Assembly: GCF_901482605.1 (NCBI RefSeq)
Contig: NZ_LR590481.1
Location: 2,170,001-2,234,000 of the forward strand
Reading direction: 5' to 3'
DNA length: 64,000 nt
Origin: Hathewaya histolytica
Lineage (GTDB): Bacteria > Bacillota > Clostridia > Clostridiales > Clostridiaceae
The first letter of the stretch is position 1, and each line of letters begins with the position of its first letter. Below the pieces are notes generated by a model. That model was given only the letters and a program-made list of their open reading frames with translations. It was not told where the DNA came from and did no database searches. This document shows positions 36,175 through 45,734 of the stretch, in pieces. The position numbers and the translations under genes are program-made.

Positions 36175-37371
36175 CTAAAAAATCATATATAATATATTAG
36201 CTAATATACCTGATGCTATACCACCTAATAATTGCGTTATAATAGCTTTATTAACTAAATCTCTCTCTCCAATAGCATCCATAAGTCCAACGTGAACGCT
36301 TAAGAAACCAGCATTACATATTGCCATTGCTGTAAATACAGCTACATCTTTTGCATTTATAATACCTGCTTTTAAAAACTCTGGTACTACTGCCAGGGAT
36401 GCTCCAACAGATGCTAAAGACGTAATAGGGAATGTTATGGCTTCTGAATTTGAGAAACCAAATAAAGGTTTAATTATAAATTGTAATTTTGATCCTATCC
36501 AAGGAAAGAATCCTATTCCTTCATATGCTGCTCCTGTGAAAACACCATTAGGTCCAGGTCCCTTTGATAACATCATTATAAATGTACACATTATTACAAC
36601 TCCTGGTATAATTGTAAGTGCTGTATCAACACCTGTCTTACCACCATCTAATAATGCTTGTAAAACTCTTTGAGTAACATTTCCTTCTCTAACTTCTCTA
36701 TATTTTAACATATCATAGCCTTCATATTCACCATCTACAGCCTCTTGCTCTGTTCCATATCTCTTTTTACCTACGATTAACATTAATCTTACGCTTAAAA
36801 TACCACCTGTTAAAGCTGCTATATTCCCTATTAGAACAGCTTTACCTAAATTTACTTTATCAGAAGACTGAGCTAGCATAAATGTTGTAACTATTAATCC
36901 CATTCCAAAAACTGTACCAAAGTTTACAAGTGATGGAATCTGGTATTTTTTAAAATACTTCAAAAATCCCTTATCTTGAACAATAGGAACTATTGATGGA
37001 TTATCTGATAGATACGTAGTAACAGCCCCTACAGATGCTGCACCTGGAAGTCCATACAAAGGTTTCATAAGAGGATATAAAACTTTATTTATTATAGCTA
37101 CTATTCCAAATTCAGATAACAATGATGTAAATGCACCTGCTAAAACTATTACCCCCATTAAAAACCATATAGTATTTAGAATTAAATCGTGTGCAGTACC
37201 CATCATGGTTTTAAACATCTTATCTACACCCATTCTACTAGCAAATACCCAAAATAAAACTGCAATAACTGCAAAAGCTACATAAGTTTCTGTTGTTACA
37301 ACTTTAACTATCTTTTTTTGATTAGTTTTTTTTTCTTCCACTGGTTTAGTTATAGTCTTTTCCCCACTCAT
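36175..37371 (-). CDS. Nucleoside-recognition (Gate) domain membrane protein
   Basis: The 398-residue protein has a charged N-terminal 25 residues, then about eight to ten membrane segments. The Gate pattern is seen twice: IWFLMGVIVLAGAFTSLLSEFG with YPLMKPLYGLPGAASVGAVTTYLSDNPSI, and later TIIPGVVIMCTF with PLFGFSNSEAITFPITSLAS. Proteins of this type resemble spore maturation and nucleoside or ion transporters; the substrate is not known. It stands alone, with a good terminator and a clear ribosome binding site (AGGAGGGG). Confidence 0.85.
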   Translation of the reverse strand: MSGEKTITKPVEEKKTNQKKIVKVVTTETYVAFAVIAVLFWVFASRMGVDKMFKTMMGTAHDLILNTIWFLMGVIVLAGAFTSLLSEFGIVAIINKVLYPLMKPLYGLPGAASVGAVTTYLSDNPSIVPIVQDKGFLKYFKKYQIPSLVNFGTVFGMGLIVTTFMLAQSSDKVNLGKAVLIGNIAALTGGILSVRLMLIVGKKRYGTEQEAVDGEYEGYDMLKYREVREGNVTQRVLQALLDGGKTGVDTALTIIPGVVIMCTFIMMLSKGPGPNGVFTGAAYEGIGFFPWIGSKLQFIIKPLFGFSNSEAITFPITSLASVGASLAVVPEFLKAGIINAKDVAVFTAMAICNAGFLSVHVGLMDAIGERDLVNKAIITQLLGGIASGILANILYMIF

Positions 37372-37589
37372 TGAATAACCCCTCCTAATATTTGTGAAAC
37401 TTTTAAAAGAAACTTACAATTGACTAAATTTTCTAAAAACTTAGGGCAAATTAACAGTCTCTCTCCTTTCTTTTGTATTTCAATTTATATTTTATATATA
37501 CAAATGTTAAATGTCAAACAATTCTTTATATTTTTATACTTATATTTTTATCTATATATTTTTACTATGAATATAAAATATTTGTATAA

Positions 37590-37632
37590 ATAAAAAAGAG
37601 TATGTCCAATAAATAATCAGACATACTCTTTT
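37590..37632 (-). terminator. Terminator after nfnB
   Basis: AAAAGAGTATGTC pairs with GACATACTCTTTT, T run on the minus strand, directly after the stop at 37639. Confidence 0.88.
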
Positions 37633-37638
37633 TAAATT

Positions 37639-39030
37639 TTAGCTATTTAATTTTTCATCAATAGCTTTAGCTGCTTTCTTTCCTGCTTCCATAGCTAGTA
37701 TAACTGTAGCTGCTCCAGTTACAGCATCTCCTCCAGCATACACATTTTCTCTTGAAGTTAAACCTGTATCTTCTTCTGCTACGATACATCTTCTCTTATT
37801 AATTTCAAGACCTTTTGTTGTAGATGGAATTAATGGGTTTGGTGATGTTCCAAGTGACATAATTACAGTGTCTACATCTAATACGAACTCTGAGTTTGGA
37901 ATTTCAACTGGTCTTCTTCTTCCAGATTCATCTGGTTCACCTAATTCCATTCTTACACATTTCATACCCTTAACCCAACCATTTTCATCACCTAAAATTT
38001 CTATTGGATTAACTAGAAGGTCAAATGTTACACCTTCTTCTTTAGCATGATGAACTTCTTCTATTCTTGCTGGAAGTTCTGATTCAGATCTTCTGTATAC
38101 TATGTGAGCTTCTTTAGCACCTAGTCTTAGTGCTGTTCTTACAGCATCCATAGCAACGTTTCCTCCGCCTACTACTGCAACTTTTTCTCCTACTCTAATT
38201 GGAGTTTCGTAACCTTCTTTGAAAGCCTTCATTAGATTAGTTCTTGTTAAGAATTCATTAGCTGAACATACTCCATTTAAGTTTTCACCTTGTATTCCCA
38301 TGAACTTAGGAAGACCAGCTCCTGATCCTATGAATACAGCATCAAATTTCTCAACTTCAAATAACTCATCTATAGTAACTGTTCTACCAACAATTACGTT
38401 AGTCTCAATTTTTACACCTAATTTTTTAACATTTTCTATTTCATGTTTAACAACTGTATCTTTAGGTAATCTAAATTCTGGTATACCATATACTAGTACT
38501 CCACCTGGTTCATGTAATGCTTCAAAAATAGTCACATCATAACCATCTTTTGCAAGATCTCCTGCACAAGTTAATCCTGCAGGACCACTTCCTATTACAG
38601 CAACCTTTTTACCATTTTTAGCTTTAGTAGATGCTATATCCACATTATGCTCTCTTGTCCAGTCAGCTACAAACCTCTCTAACTTTCCTATAGCTACTGA
38701 TTCTCCTTTTATACCTAAAACACATTTACTTTCACATTGTAATTCTTGTGGACAAACTCTTCCACATACTGCTGGCAATGCACTATATTCTGCTATAGTT
38801 TTTGCAGCCTCTTCAAATTCTCTATTTTTAACGTGTTGAATGAACTCTGGTATAGCTATGCTAACAGGGCACATTGTAACACATCTTGGATTTTTACAAT
38901 TTAAACATCTAGAAGCTTCTTGTACTGCCTCTTCTTCTGTATATCCTAAACAAACTTCTTCAAAATTTCTAGCTCTAACTTTTGCATCTTGTTCAGCAAT
39001 AGGAACTTTTTTCATTCTATCTAAATTCAT
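37639..39030 (-). CDS. nfnB: NADPH-dependent glutamate synthase small-subunit homologue / NfnB
   Basis: The 463-residue protein has N-terminal Cys motifs for two iron-sulfur clusters (CLNCKNPRCVTMCPV and CGRVCPQELQCESKCV), then an FAD GSGPAGLTCAGDL site and an NAD(P) site GGGNVAMDAVRTA, ending in AGGDAVTGAATVILAMEAGK. Together with the next gene upstream it forms the electron-bifurcating transhydrogenase that couples NADH and reduced ferredoxin to NADP reduction. Start and stop abut nfnA. Annotation as gltA is common, but the pairing favours NfnB. Confidence 0.92.
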   Translation of the reverse strand: MNLDRMKKVPIAEQDAKVRARNFEEVCLGYTEEEAVQEASRCLNCKNPRCVTMCPVSIAIPEFIQHVKNREFEEAAKTIAEYSALPAVCGRVCPQELQCESKCVLGIKGESVAIGKLERFVADWTREHNVDIASTKAKNGKKVAVIGSGPAGLTCAGDLAKDGYDVTIFEALHEPGGVLVYGIPEFRLPKDTVVKHEIENVKKLGVKIETNVIVGRTVTIDELFEVEKFDAVFIGSGAGLPKFMGIQGENLNGVCSANEFLTRTNLMKAFKEGYETPIRVGEKVAVVGGGNVAMDAVRTALRLGAKEAHIVYRRSESELPARIEEVHHAKEEGVTFDLLVNPIEILGDENGWVKGMKCVRMELGEPDESGRRRPVEIPNSEFVLDVDTVIMSLGTSPNPLIPSTTKGLEINKRRCIVAEEDTGLTSRENVYAGGDAVTGAATVILAMEAGKKAAKAIDEKLNS

Positions 39031-39905
39031 TATTTAGCACCTCCTAAATTGCATCCTTTTTGAATTCCTTCATTTTGTTTAGTTTCCTCTGATTTATACA
39101 TTGCAGCTCTTCTCATAGCTTCATTGAAGTCAACCTTATGTCCATCGAACTCTGGTCCATCTACACATGCAAATTTAGTTTCTCCATCTACAGTTACCCT
39201 ACAAGCCCCACACATTCCTGTACCGTCAACCATAATAGGGTTTAAACTTACTACAGTATCTATTCCTAATTTTTCTGTAGTTAAACATACAAATTTCATC
39301 ATTATCATTGGTCCAATTGCTACTACTAGGTCATATTTTTTACCTTGATTATTAACTAAATCTTCTATTAAATTTGTAACAAGGCCTTTAAATCCATATG
39401 AACCATCATCTGTAGCTATGTATACATCTTGTCCTACTGCTTTCATTTCTTCTTCTAATATTACTAATTCTTTAGTTTTTGCACCGATAATAACATCAGC
39501 ATTTACCCCATGCTCATGTAACCATTTAACTTGAGGATAAACAGGAGCAGTTCCTAATCCACCTGCTACAAATAAAATTCTTTTCTTTTTAAGCTCTTCT
39601 ATATCTTGCTCCACAAATTCTGATGCTTGTCCTAAAGGTCCTACAAAGTCGTGGAAATAGTCTCCTTCATTATAATCCATCATCTTTTGAGTTGAGCATC
39701 CTATTGCTTGTACAACAATTGTAACTGTACCCTTATTAGCATCATAATCACAAATTGTTAAAGGAAGTCTTTCCCCTTGTTCAGTCATTTTCACTATTAC
39801 GAATTGTCCTGGTAAAGCTGACTTTGCAACTCTTGGCGCCTCAATATTCATTAAAAATATTTGAGGAGATAATTGTCTTTTCTCAACAATTTTATACATG
39901 TCCAT
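39030..39905 (-). CDS. nfnA: Ferredoxin-NADP reductase-like subunit NfnA (sulfide dehydrogenase beta-type)
   Basis: The 291-residue protein starts MDMYKIVEKRQLSPQ. The FAD-binding barrel shows RLPLTICDYD, then GPLGQAS; the NAD site is FVAGGLGTAPVYPQ. The [2Fe-2S] Cys residues are in GTGMCGACRVTVDGETKFACVDGPEFDGH. It is the NADH-side subunit of the bifurcating transhydrogenase. A tandem glycine riboswitch and a separate candidate promoter with a Rex-like site lie upstream. Confidence 0.92.
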   Translation of the reverse strand: MDMYKIVEKRQLSPQIFLMNIEAPRVAKSALPGQFVIVKMTEQGERLPLTICDYDANKGTVTIVVQAIGCSTQKMMDYNEGDYFHDFVGPLGQASEFVEQDIEELKKKRILFVAGGLGTAPVYPQVKWLHEHGVNADVIIGAKTKELVILEEEMKAVGQDVYIATDDGSYGFKGLVTNLIEDLVNNQGKKYDLVVAIGPMIMMKFVCLTTEKLGIDTVVSLNPIMVDGTGMCGACRVTVDGETKFACVDGPEFDGHKVDFNEAMRRAAMYKSEETKQNEGIQKGCNLGGAK

Positions 39906-39993
39906 TCCTCCATAATTATTGTATATTAAATGATTTTATGTTATTAAAATTTATAATTTTCACTTAAATTATTATAACATCTTTTATATACTT

Positions 39994-40011
39994 ATGTAAC
40001 ATTTTTAACAA
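39994..40011. promoter_or_regulatory. Possible Rex-type operator upstream of nfnA
   Basis: On the minus strand TTGTTAAAAATGTTACAT matches the TTGTTAA half of the Rex site fully and the other half at four of seven positions. TATAAT adjoins it (40012-40017). Weak alone; rex is the next gene upstream. Confidence 0.35.
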
Positions 40012-40062
40012 TTATATTGCAACTTATCCGAATTATTAGATTATTAACATATTTAATAAACA

Positions 40063-40322
40063 CAAAAAAACAGGGATAAATAGCTGTAATATATGCTATT
40101 TATCCCTGTCCTTTTATCTGAAAGATTCCTTAATACTTTGAAAATACTACGTCATAATATTTTCAAAATACTAAGTTTCTTCTTCGATGCTCTTTACGAG
40201 TCTCTCCAGGGGTGTGTCCGGCTATTGTTCCTCCACCTGAAAGTTTCATAATAAATCCATAGCGAAATTTATTCTTTTCTTCTTCGGTTACTTTTTTAAA
40301 AGTATCTCCAATAACCCTCATT
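40063..40322 (-). promoter_or_regulatory. Tandem glycine riboswitch with terminator
   Basis: On the minus strand two glycine aptamers follow each other. The first has GGGTTATTGGAGA, ACCGAAGAAG, ACTTTCAGG and GGAACAATAGCC. The second has CCCCTGGAGAGACTC, ATCGAAGAAG, TCTTTCAGAT and AAAGGACAGGG. The closing strand CAGGG is also part of a terminator (ACAGGGATAAATAGC with GCTATTTATCCCTGT, run of seven T at 40063-40069). Glycine should therefore prevent termination. The gene next downstream is nfnA, an unusual target. Confidence 0.9.
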
Positions 40323-40495
40323 CACGTATTTAGTTTTTAAATATATAAAGCTACACTTATTCCTTTATATACTTATATTATAATTTTATAAATATTTAGT
40401 CAATAAAAACATTACATATGTGCTGATTGAAAAGCAAACCTTTAGATAAGTTTTCATTTAAAACCTCCTAAAGGTATATGTACTTTGATTATTTT

Positions 40496-41140
40496 TTAAC
40501 AACAACTATCACAGTTATTAAGTAAACAGCTTAATGTTAATAAACTCTCACTTAAATGTACATTTTCAACAGTTACATTCTTTGGAACATTTAAATCCAC
40601 TGGTGCAAAGTTCCAAATTCCCTTTACTCCACCAGTTGTAAGAGTATCGCATATATTTTGAGCACTTTCACTAGTTACACATATTATACCTATACCTATT
40701 TCATTTTCATTTAAAAATTGTGGTAACATATCTATATCTTTAACTTCAATATCTCTAATTTTTAATCCTATTAATTTAGGATTCCTATCAAAAATACCTT
40801 CAATTACAAAACCTAACTTTTCAAAGTTAACATAATTAGCAACCGCTTGCCCTATATTCCCTGAACCAACTAATACCATTTTATAATCCTTTGAAAGTCC
40901 TAATATATTACTAATTTGTTCGTATAAATCACTTACATTATATCCATATCCTTGCTGTCCAAAATCTCCAAAACAATTTAAATCTTGTCTAATTTGTGAT
41001 GCTGTAAAGCCTATTTTTTCACTTAGTTCTTTTGAAGAAATTCTATCTACATCATTACTTAATAATTCTCTTAAATATCTATGGTATTTAGGTAATCTCT
41101 TGATTACTGCCATAGATATATTATTCTTCTTTTTATCCAA
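40496..41140 (-). CDS. rex: Redox-sensing repressor Rex
   Basis: The protein is 214 residues from TTG 41140, six bases after GGGAGGTG; upstream GTG lies inside that site. The N-terminal winged helix (about 10-75, LPKYHRYLRELLS, SSKELSEKIGFTASQIRQDLNCFG) precedes the NADH-binding Rossmann domain (LVGSGNIGQAVANY). Rex senses the NADH/NAD ratio and represses fermentation genes. It ends in NNCDSCC. It is a single gene, with the glycine riboswitch unit beginning about 170 bp downstream. Confidence 0.97.
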   Translation of the reverse strand: MDKKKNNISMAVIKRLPKYHRYLRELLSNDVDRISSKELSEKIGFTASQIRQDLNCFGDFGQQGYGYNVSDLYEQISNILGLSKDYKMVLVGSGNIGQAVANYVNFEKLGFVIEGIFDRNPKLIGLKIRDIEVKDIDMLPQFLNENEIGIGIICVTSESAQNICDTLTTGGVKGIWNFAPVDLNVPKNVTVENVHLSESLLTLSCLLNNCDSCC

Positions 41141-41379
41141 AAATAACACCTCCCTATAATATCTCTTTATAATGTATAGTTAAATTATTTTTTATAGATT
41201 TTTTGAATACAGCAATATATATAATATTAGTATTATAGGTAAGTTATTGTCAAGTATTATACTATGCTATAATTATATATTATATCCAATTTTAACATTA
41301 TATAAATACCTAAGTGACTATTATATAATAATTCTGTATAATAGTTTATATGCATTTAATAGGAATGAAGGTGATAATA

Positions 41380-43299
41380 ATGATAGTTCTTAGTTGTAAT
41401 AAGATATATAAAAGTTATGGTATTGATGAAATATTAAAAGATATTACTTTTAGTATTAATGAAGGCGACAAAATTGGCCTAGTTGGTTCTAATGGTGCAG
41501 GTAAGTCAACCTTATTCAAAATACTTACTGGGAACTTAGAGCATGATGGTGGTGATATGTTTATAGATAAAAGTAAACAACTTGGATATTTATCTCAGAA
41601 CCTATCTCTAGATTCCACTAAAACCATATATGAAGAAATGCTTACAGTTTTTGATGAGCTTATACGTCTAGAAGAAAAAATAAATAGACTTGAAAAGGAA
41701 CTTAACCAACCATATGAAGATTCTAATACTGAGCATTATAATAGGTTAATAAAAGATTATACAAATTCTAGGGAGATTTATGAGCTTAAGGGTGGATATG
41801 TATATAAAGCTGAAATCTATAAAGTACTTTATGGATTAGGTTTTAAAGAAGAAAGTTTTTCAAAAGAAATAAATATATTAAGTGGTGGACAAAAAACTCG
41901 TGTAGCACTTTGTAAATTACTACTTACAAAACCTGAAATTCTGCTTTTAGACGAACCTACTAACCACTTAGATTTAGATGCTATAGAATGGTTAGAAGAA
42001 TATTTAAAATCTTATAAAGGTAGTATAATAATTATTTCTCACGATAGATTTTTTCTTGATTCCATTACCAATAGAACCATAGAGCTCTTAAATGGAAAAA
42101 TTGAAAGCTATAATGGAAACTATTCTAAATTCATAGAACTTAAAAAGAAAAATTATGAACTTCATATAAAAGCTTATGAACATCAACAAGAGGAAATTAA
42201 GCGCCAAGAAGAAATTATTAAAAGATTTAAATCCTTTAATAGAGAAAAGAGTGTCAGAGCTGCTGAAAGTCGTCAAAAAGCCCTTGATAAAATGGAAAAG
42301 ATAGATGCTCCTTTAAAGGAAATTAAGTTAAAACCCTTCTCTTTTCATACTGATATAACAAGTGGTAGTGATGTACTATTTATCGAAAACTTAAGTAAAA
42401 GATATGGAGAGAAAGTACTTTTCAATAACTTAAGCTTTCAACTTAAAAGGGAAGAGAAAGTAGCCTTAATTGGAGAGAACGGACGTGGAAAAACCACATT
42501 ATTTAAAATTCTATTAGATTTAGTTAAAGCAGATAGCGGTTATAGCTCTTTAGGTAAAAATGTAGATATTGGATACTACGATCAAGAACAATCCAATTTA
42601 AATCAAGATAAGACTGTTCTAGATGAAGTTTGGGATGACTTCCCACACCTTACCACTACTGAAGTTAGAAGTGCTTTAGCCTCTTTTTTATTTTTCGGTG
42701 ATGATGTATTTAAAGTTATATCCTCTCTAAGTGGTGGTGAAAAATGTAGGATAAATCTATTAAAATTAATGCTTACAAAGGCAAATTTTTTACTTCTAGA
42801 TGAACCAACAAACCACTTAGACATTCTATCACGTGAAGCTTTAGAAGATGCCTTATTAACTTATGATGGCACAATTCTTGTTATATCACATGATAGATAC
42901 TTCTTAAATAAAGTTATAAATAAAATTTTAGAACTAAAAGTAGATGGAGTGCATGAGTATCTTGGAAATTATTCGTATTATATAGAAAAGAAATTAAATC
43001 CTACTCGTTTTAAAATAGCTGAAGAAGAATCTTCAGGTAAAACTAAAACCCAACTAACTCAAGAAAAGAAGAAAAAAAGAGAGTTAGAAAAGGAAGCAAA
43101 GCAAAAAAATATAAGAATAAAAAGCTTAGAAAAAGAGATAAGTTTAATAGAAGATGAAATAGCATCTCTTCATGCAGATCTTTGCAAAGAAGAAATATAT
43201 TCTAATCCAGATAAAACCATAGAAGTAAATAATGCATTAAGCTCAAAAGAACTTACCCTTGAAGAATTATACGAAGAGTGGGAGAATCTCCTACAATAA
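41380..43299 (+). CDS. ABC-F family ATPase (YdiF/Uup-like)
   Basis: The protein is 639 residues from ATG 41380, chosen because GAAGGTGATAAT lies upstream. Two ABC domains occur, each with Walker A (GSNGAGKSTL, GENGRGKTTL), the LSGGQKTRVAL/LSGGEKCRINL signature and LLLDEPTNHLD. They are joined by a charged linker (residues about 235-325), and there is a coiled-coil C-terminal domain (about 550-639) like YdiF/Uup. There are no membrane segments. ABC-F proteins act on the ribosome; this one looks housekeeping, not a typical resistance determinant. Confidence 0.95.
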   Translation: MIVLSCNKIYKSYGIDEILKDITFSINEGDKIGLVGSNGAGKSTLFKILTGNLEHDGGDMFIDKSKQLGYLSQNLSLDSTKTIYEEMLTVFDELIRLEEKINRLEKELNQPYEDSNTEHYNRLIKDYTNSREIYELKGGYVYKAEIYKVLYGLGFKEESFSKEINILSGGQKTRVALCKLLLTKPEILLLDEPTNHLDLDAIEWLEEYLKSYKGSIIIISHDRFFLDSITNRTIELLNGKIESYNGNYSKFIELKKKNYELHIKAYEHQQEEIKRQEEIIKRFKSFNREKSVRAAESRQKALDKMEKIDAPLKEIKLKPFSFHTDITSGSDVLFIENLSKRYGEKVLFNNLSFQLKREEKVALIGENGRGKTTLFKILLDLVKADSGYSSLGKNVDIGYYDQEQSNLNQDKTVLDEVWDDFPHLTTTEVRSALASFLFFGDDVFKVISSLSGGEKCRINLLKLMLTKANFLLLDEPTNHLDILSREALEDALLTYDGTILVISHDRYFLNKVINKILELKVDGVHEYLGNYSYYIEKKLNPTRFKIAEEESSGKTKTQLTQEKKKKRELEKEAKQKNIRIKSLEKEISLIEDEIASLHADLCKEEIYSNPDKTIEVNNALSSKELTLEELYEEWENLLQ

Positions 43300-43317
43300 T
43301 CACGTATAGTTGAACTT

Positions 43318-43356
43318 TATAAAAGAGAGTAGAAATTTTCTCACTCTCTTTTATAA
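43318..43356. terminator. Bidirectional terminator between convergent genes
   Basis: TATAAAAGAGAGT pairs with ACTCTCTTTTATA; T runs on both strands. Confidence 0.85.
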
Positions 43357-43362
43357 AAAGTA

Positions 43363-44637
43363 CTATATTATAGCTGCCTCTAAAAGCACTTTTATATTAT
43401 CATTGTATATTTTATCAAATTGGCTTATAGGTAGTGGGTTTTTACCTAATCCAACTTCTATAGTATAACCTGGCCTTCTAAATTCTTTTATAAACCAGTC
43501 CTTATATCCACCATAAGATGAAATACCAACAGTTTCTCCTAGCCTATACCCACTTAGTCTTGAAAAAACCTCTGCAATTCTCCTATTTTCCTCTCCTGCT
43601 AAGTCTTTATACTGCCAAAATATAACTTCGCCTTGACTATGATAGGCAATTACTAATCTAAAATTACCTTCCCTTGTGAACTTTACCATGGCCCTTGTTT
43701 CAGGTTCAGACTCTGGATAAGGTCCTCCATATCTAGTTGGACCTGGTCCATAAACTCCATACTCTTCTTCCGCTTTCTTAGCTTCCTCAAAGGATGCATT
43801 GTAATTATGATTTAAATCTACCCCTCTTATGTTGGCACTCCAATTTTTAGAGAAGTCTGTACTTCCATTATTCCATTGGATAAGCTGATTATAGTATGGA
43901 TTATCTCTTGAAAGTCCATTTAAAACTAGATCTACCCCATCTGGGTTCACCATAGGAATTATATATATTGTTGAACTATCCCATATTTCCCTAGGAGAAT
44001 AACTTTCTATATTTTCACCATTTATATAAGCTTTTAAAAAGTTTTCTGTAAATTTCATAAGTAAAGGTGAGGTTATCCACTCTAGGGCATGATGGGAAGC
44101 ATTATAAGTAACTCTATTTGGGCCATTTCCAAGTTTTATATAATACAATTCTTTTCCTAGAACACTTTTGCCTATACTCCCTATTTCTATAAATGGATAT
44201 AATCGTTTTAATGCCTTAATGTTTTCCTCCATAATTTCATAGGTATAATCTATATCAGTAGGTACTACCCCTAAGTTTCTATAAGGTATAATTAACTCTT
44301 GACCAATGGATAACATATCAGGATTCTGTATATTATTTGATATAACTATTTGATTTATTGGAACATTAAACATTTTTGATATACCACTTAAAGTATCACC
44401 TTGTTTTACAATGTAAGTTCTAAAGCCTTTATAATAGTCAGTTATTCTATTATAAGTTATATCATCTACTACTCCCGTTGGTAGTATACCTCTATCTCTT
44501 TGAAAACTTGAAACGGCATTTTTAGTTCTACTTCCATATATTCCATCAATATTTCCAACATTATAACCTAACTGTTTGAGCAAAGATTGCAACCTCTTTA
44601 CCCTTGTACCTCTATCCCCTTCCTTTAAAATAATCAA
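43363..44637 (-). CDS. Cell-wall peptidase: PG-binding, LysM and M14 domains
   Basis: The 424-residue protein has a peptidoglycan-binding domain 1 at about 5-65 (GTRVKRLQSLLKQLGYNVG, GSRTKNAVSSFQRD), LysM at about 75-120 (YIVKQGDTLSGISKMFNV) and a zinc carboxypeptidase M14 domain at about 135-424. Zinc ligands appear in ASHHALEWI and IAYHSQGEVIFW, and the catalytic Glu in GYTIEVGLG. It resembles gamma-D-glutamyl-meso-diaminopimelate peptidases such as ENP1. It has no signal peptide, as in forms used during sporulation or germination. Confidence 0.92.
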   Translation of the reverse strand: MIILKEGDRGTRVKRLQSLLKQLGYNVGNIDGIYGSRTKNAVSSFQRDRGILPTGVVDDITYNRITDYYKGFRTYIVKQGDTLSGISKMFNVPINQIVISNNIQNPDMLSIGQELIIPYRNLGVVPTDIDYTYEIMEENIKALKRLYPFIEIGSIGKSVLGKELYYIKLGNGPNRVTYNASHHALEWITSPLLMKFTENFLKAYINGENIESYSPREIWDSSTIYIIPMVNPDGVDLVLNGLSRDNPYYNQLIQWNNGSTDFSKNWSANIRGVDLNHNYNASFEEAKKAEEEYGVYGPGPTRYGGPYPESEPETRAMVKFTREGNFRLVIAYHSQGEVIFWQYKDLAGEENRRIAEVFSRLSGYRLGETVGISSYGGYKDWFIKEFRRPGYTIEVGLGKNPLPISQFDKIYNDNIKVLLEAAII

Positions 44638-44726
44638 AAAATCACCTCACATACTAGTTATATAATCAGCTTATATAATTAATATAGTTTTGGTGATTAA
44701 TTTTAATTATTAGTTTTTTATTTAAT

Positions 44727-45548
44727 TTATTTATTACGTTTATATATAAACCAATATGTAATTCCTATAAATATAGCCCCACCTATTATATTTCCTAAGG
44801 TAACTATAGATATATTCTTAAATAAATTTAAACCATTTATCATACTCAAGTTTTCTTTAGATAAGGTAGATACTGAGGTTAAGTTTAAATTTCCCTTACA
44901 CAAATGTCCTAGAGATAAATAATACATATTAGCAACACAATGCTCAAATCCACTAATTACAAAAGCCATAATTGGAAAAAATGCCATGAATACCTTGCCA
45001 GTTATATCTTTAGATGCATAACTTCCCCATACAGAGCTGCATACTATAATATTACAAAGTATACCACTTAAAAGTGCCTCTTTAATACTTAGGCTCTCTT
45101 TTACATATGTGGTCTTCAAAGCATAAGCTTCAACCATACCTCCATTAGCTTTAATAGCACCACTATGATAAATTAAAAGTGCAAATAGAATAGCCCCTAC
45201 AAAGTTACCTATAAAAACTAAGATCCAATTACTTATAAAATCTTTAAAGGTTATTCTCTTTTCTAAATACGCTATAGATAGTAAGTTATTTCCTGTGAAA
45301 AGTTCAGCTCCACATATTAATACTAATATTAATCCTACTGGAAACACGAATCCAGCTACTAATTTTGAAACCCCAAAATTTTTTATACTGTGAGATGCTA
45401 CTGTAGAAGAAAAGGCTCCTATAGATATAAACACGCCTGCCATTATCCCAAGCAAAAACATATTTAATTTTCTACCCTTTGCCTTTTTTACCCCCACTTC
45501 AATAGTATAATCACATACTTCCCCCGGTGTTAACAATAGTTTCTCCAT
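44727..45548 (-). CDS. Formate/nitrite transporter (FNT) family channel
   Basis: The 273-residue protein has six membrane segments with the FNT marks: GIMAGVFISIGA, CGAELFTGN, NWILVFIGNFVGA, LSGILCNIIVCSSVW and GFEHCVANMYYL, where the conserved pore His is seen. FNT channels pass formate, nitrite or hydrosulfide. Which anion cannot be told here; no pyruvate-formate lyase or sulfite reductase gene lies nearby. It is a single gene with AGAAAAATG-type weak spacing to its ribosome binding site. Confidence 0.9.
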   Translation of the reverse strand: MEKLLLTPGEVCDYTIEVGVKKAKGRKLNMFLLGIMAGVFISIGAFSSTVASHSIKNFGVSKLVAGFVFPVGLILVLICGAELFTGNNLLSIAYLEKRITFKDFISNWILVFIGNFVGAILFALLIYHSGAIKANGGMVEAYALKTTYVKESLSIKEALLSGILCNIIVCSSVWGSYASKDITGKVFMAFFPIMAFVISGFEHCVANMYYLSLGHLCKGNLNLTSVSTLSKENLSMINGLNLFKNISIVTLGNIIGGAIFIGITYWFIYKRNK

Positions 45549-45734
45549 TTTTCTTCCCCCGTAATAATGTTATTCTAAACTATTATACTATAGAATAACT
45601 TTTTTTCTAGTACAATTCCATTACAATGTATGGGTACACTTTATTTTTTCTTATTTCTATTTTATACTTATATAGGAAATAGAATATAAAATAAATTATT
45701 CTTTATTTGTAAATTTTATATAGGGGGATTATAT

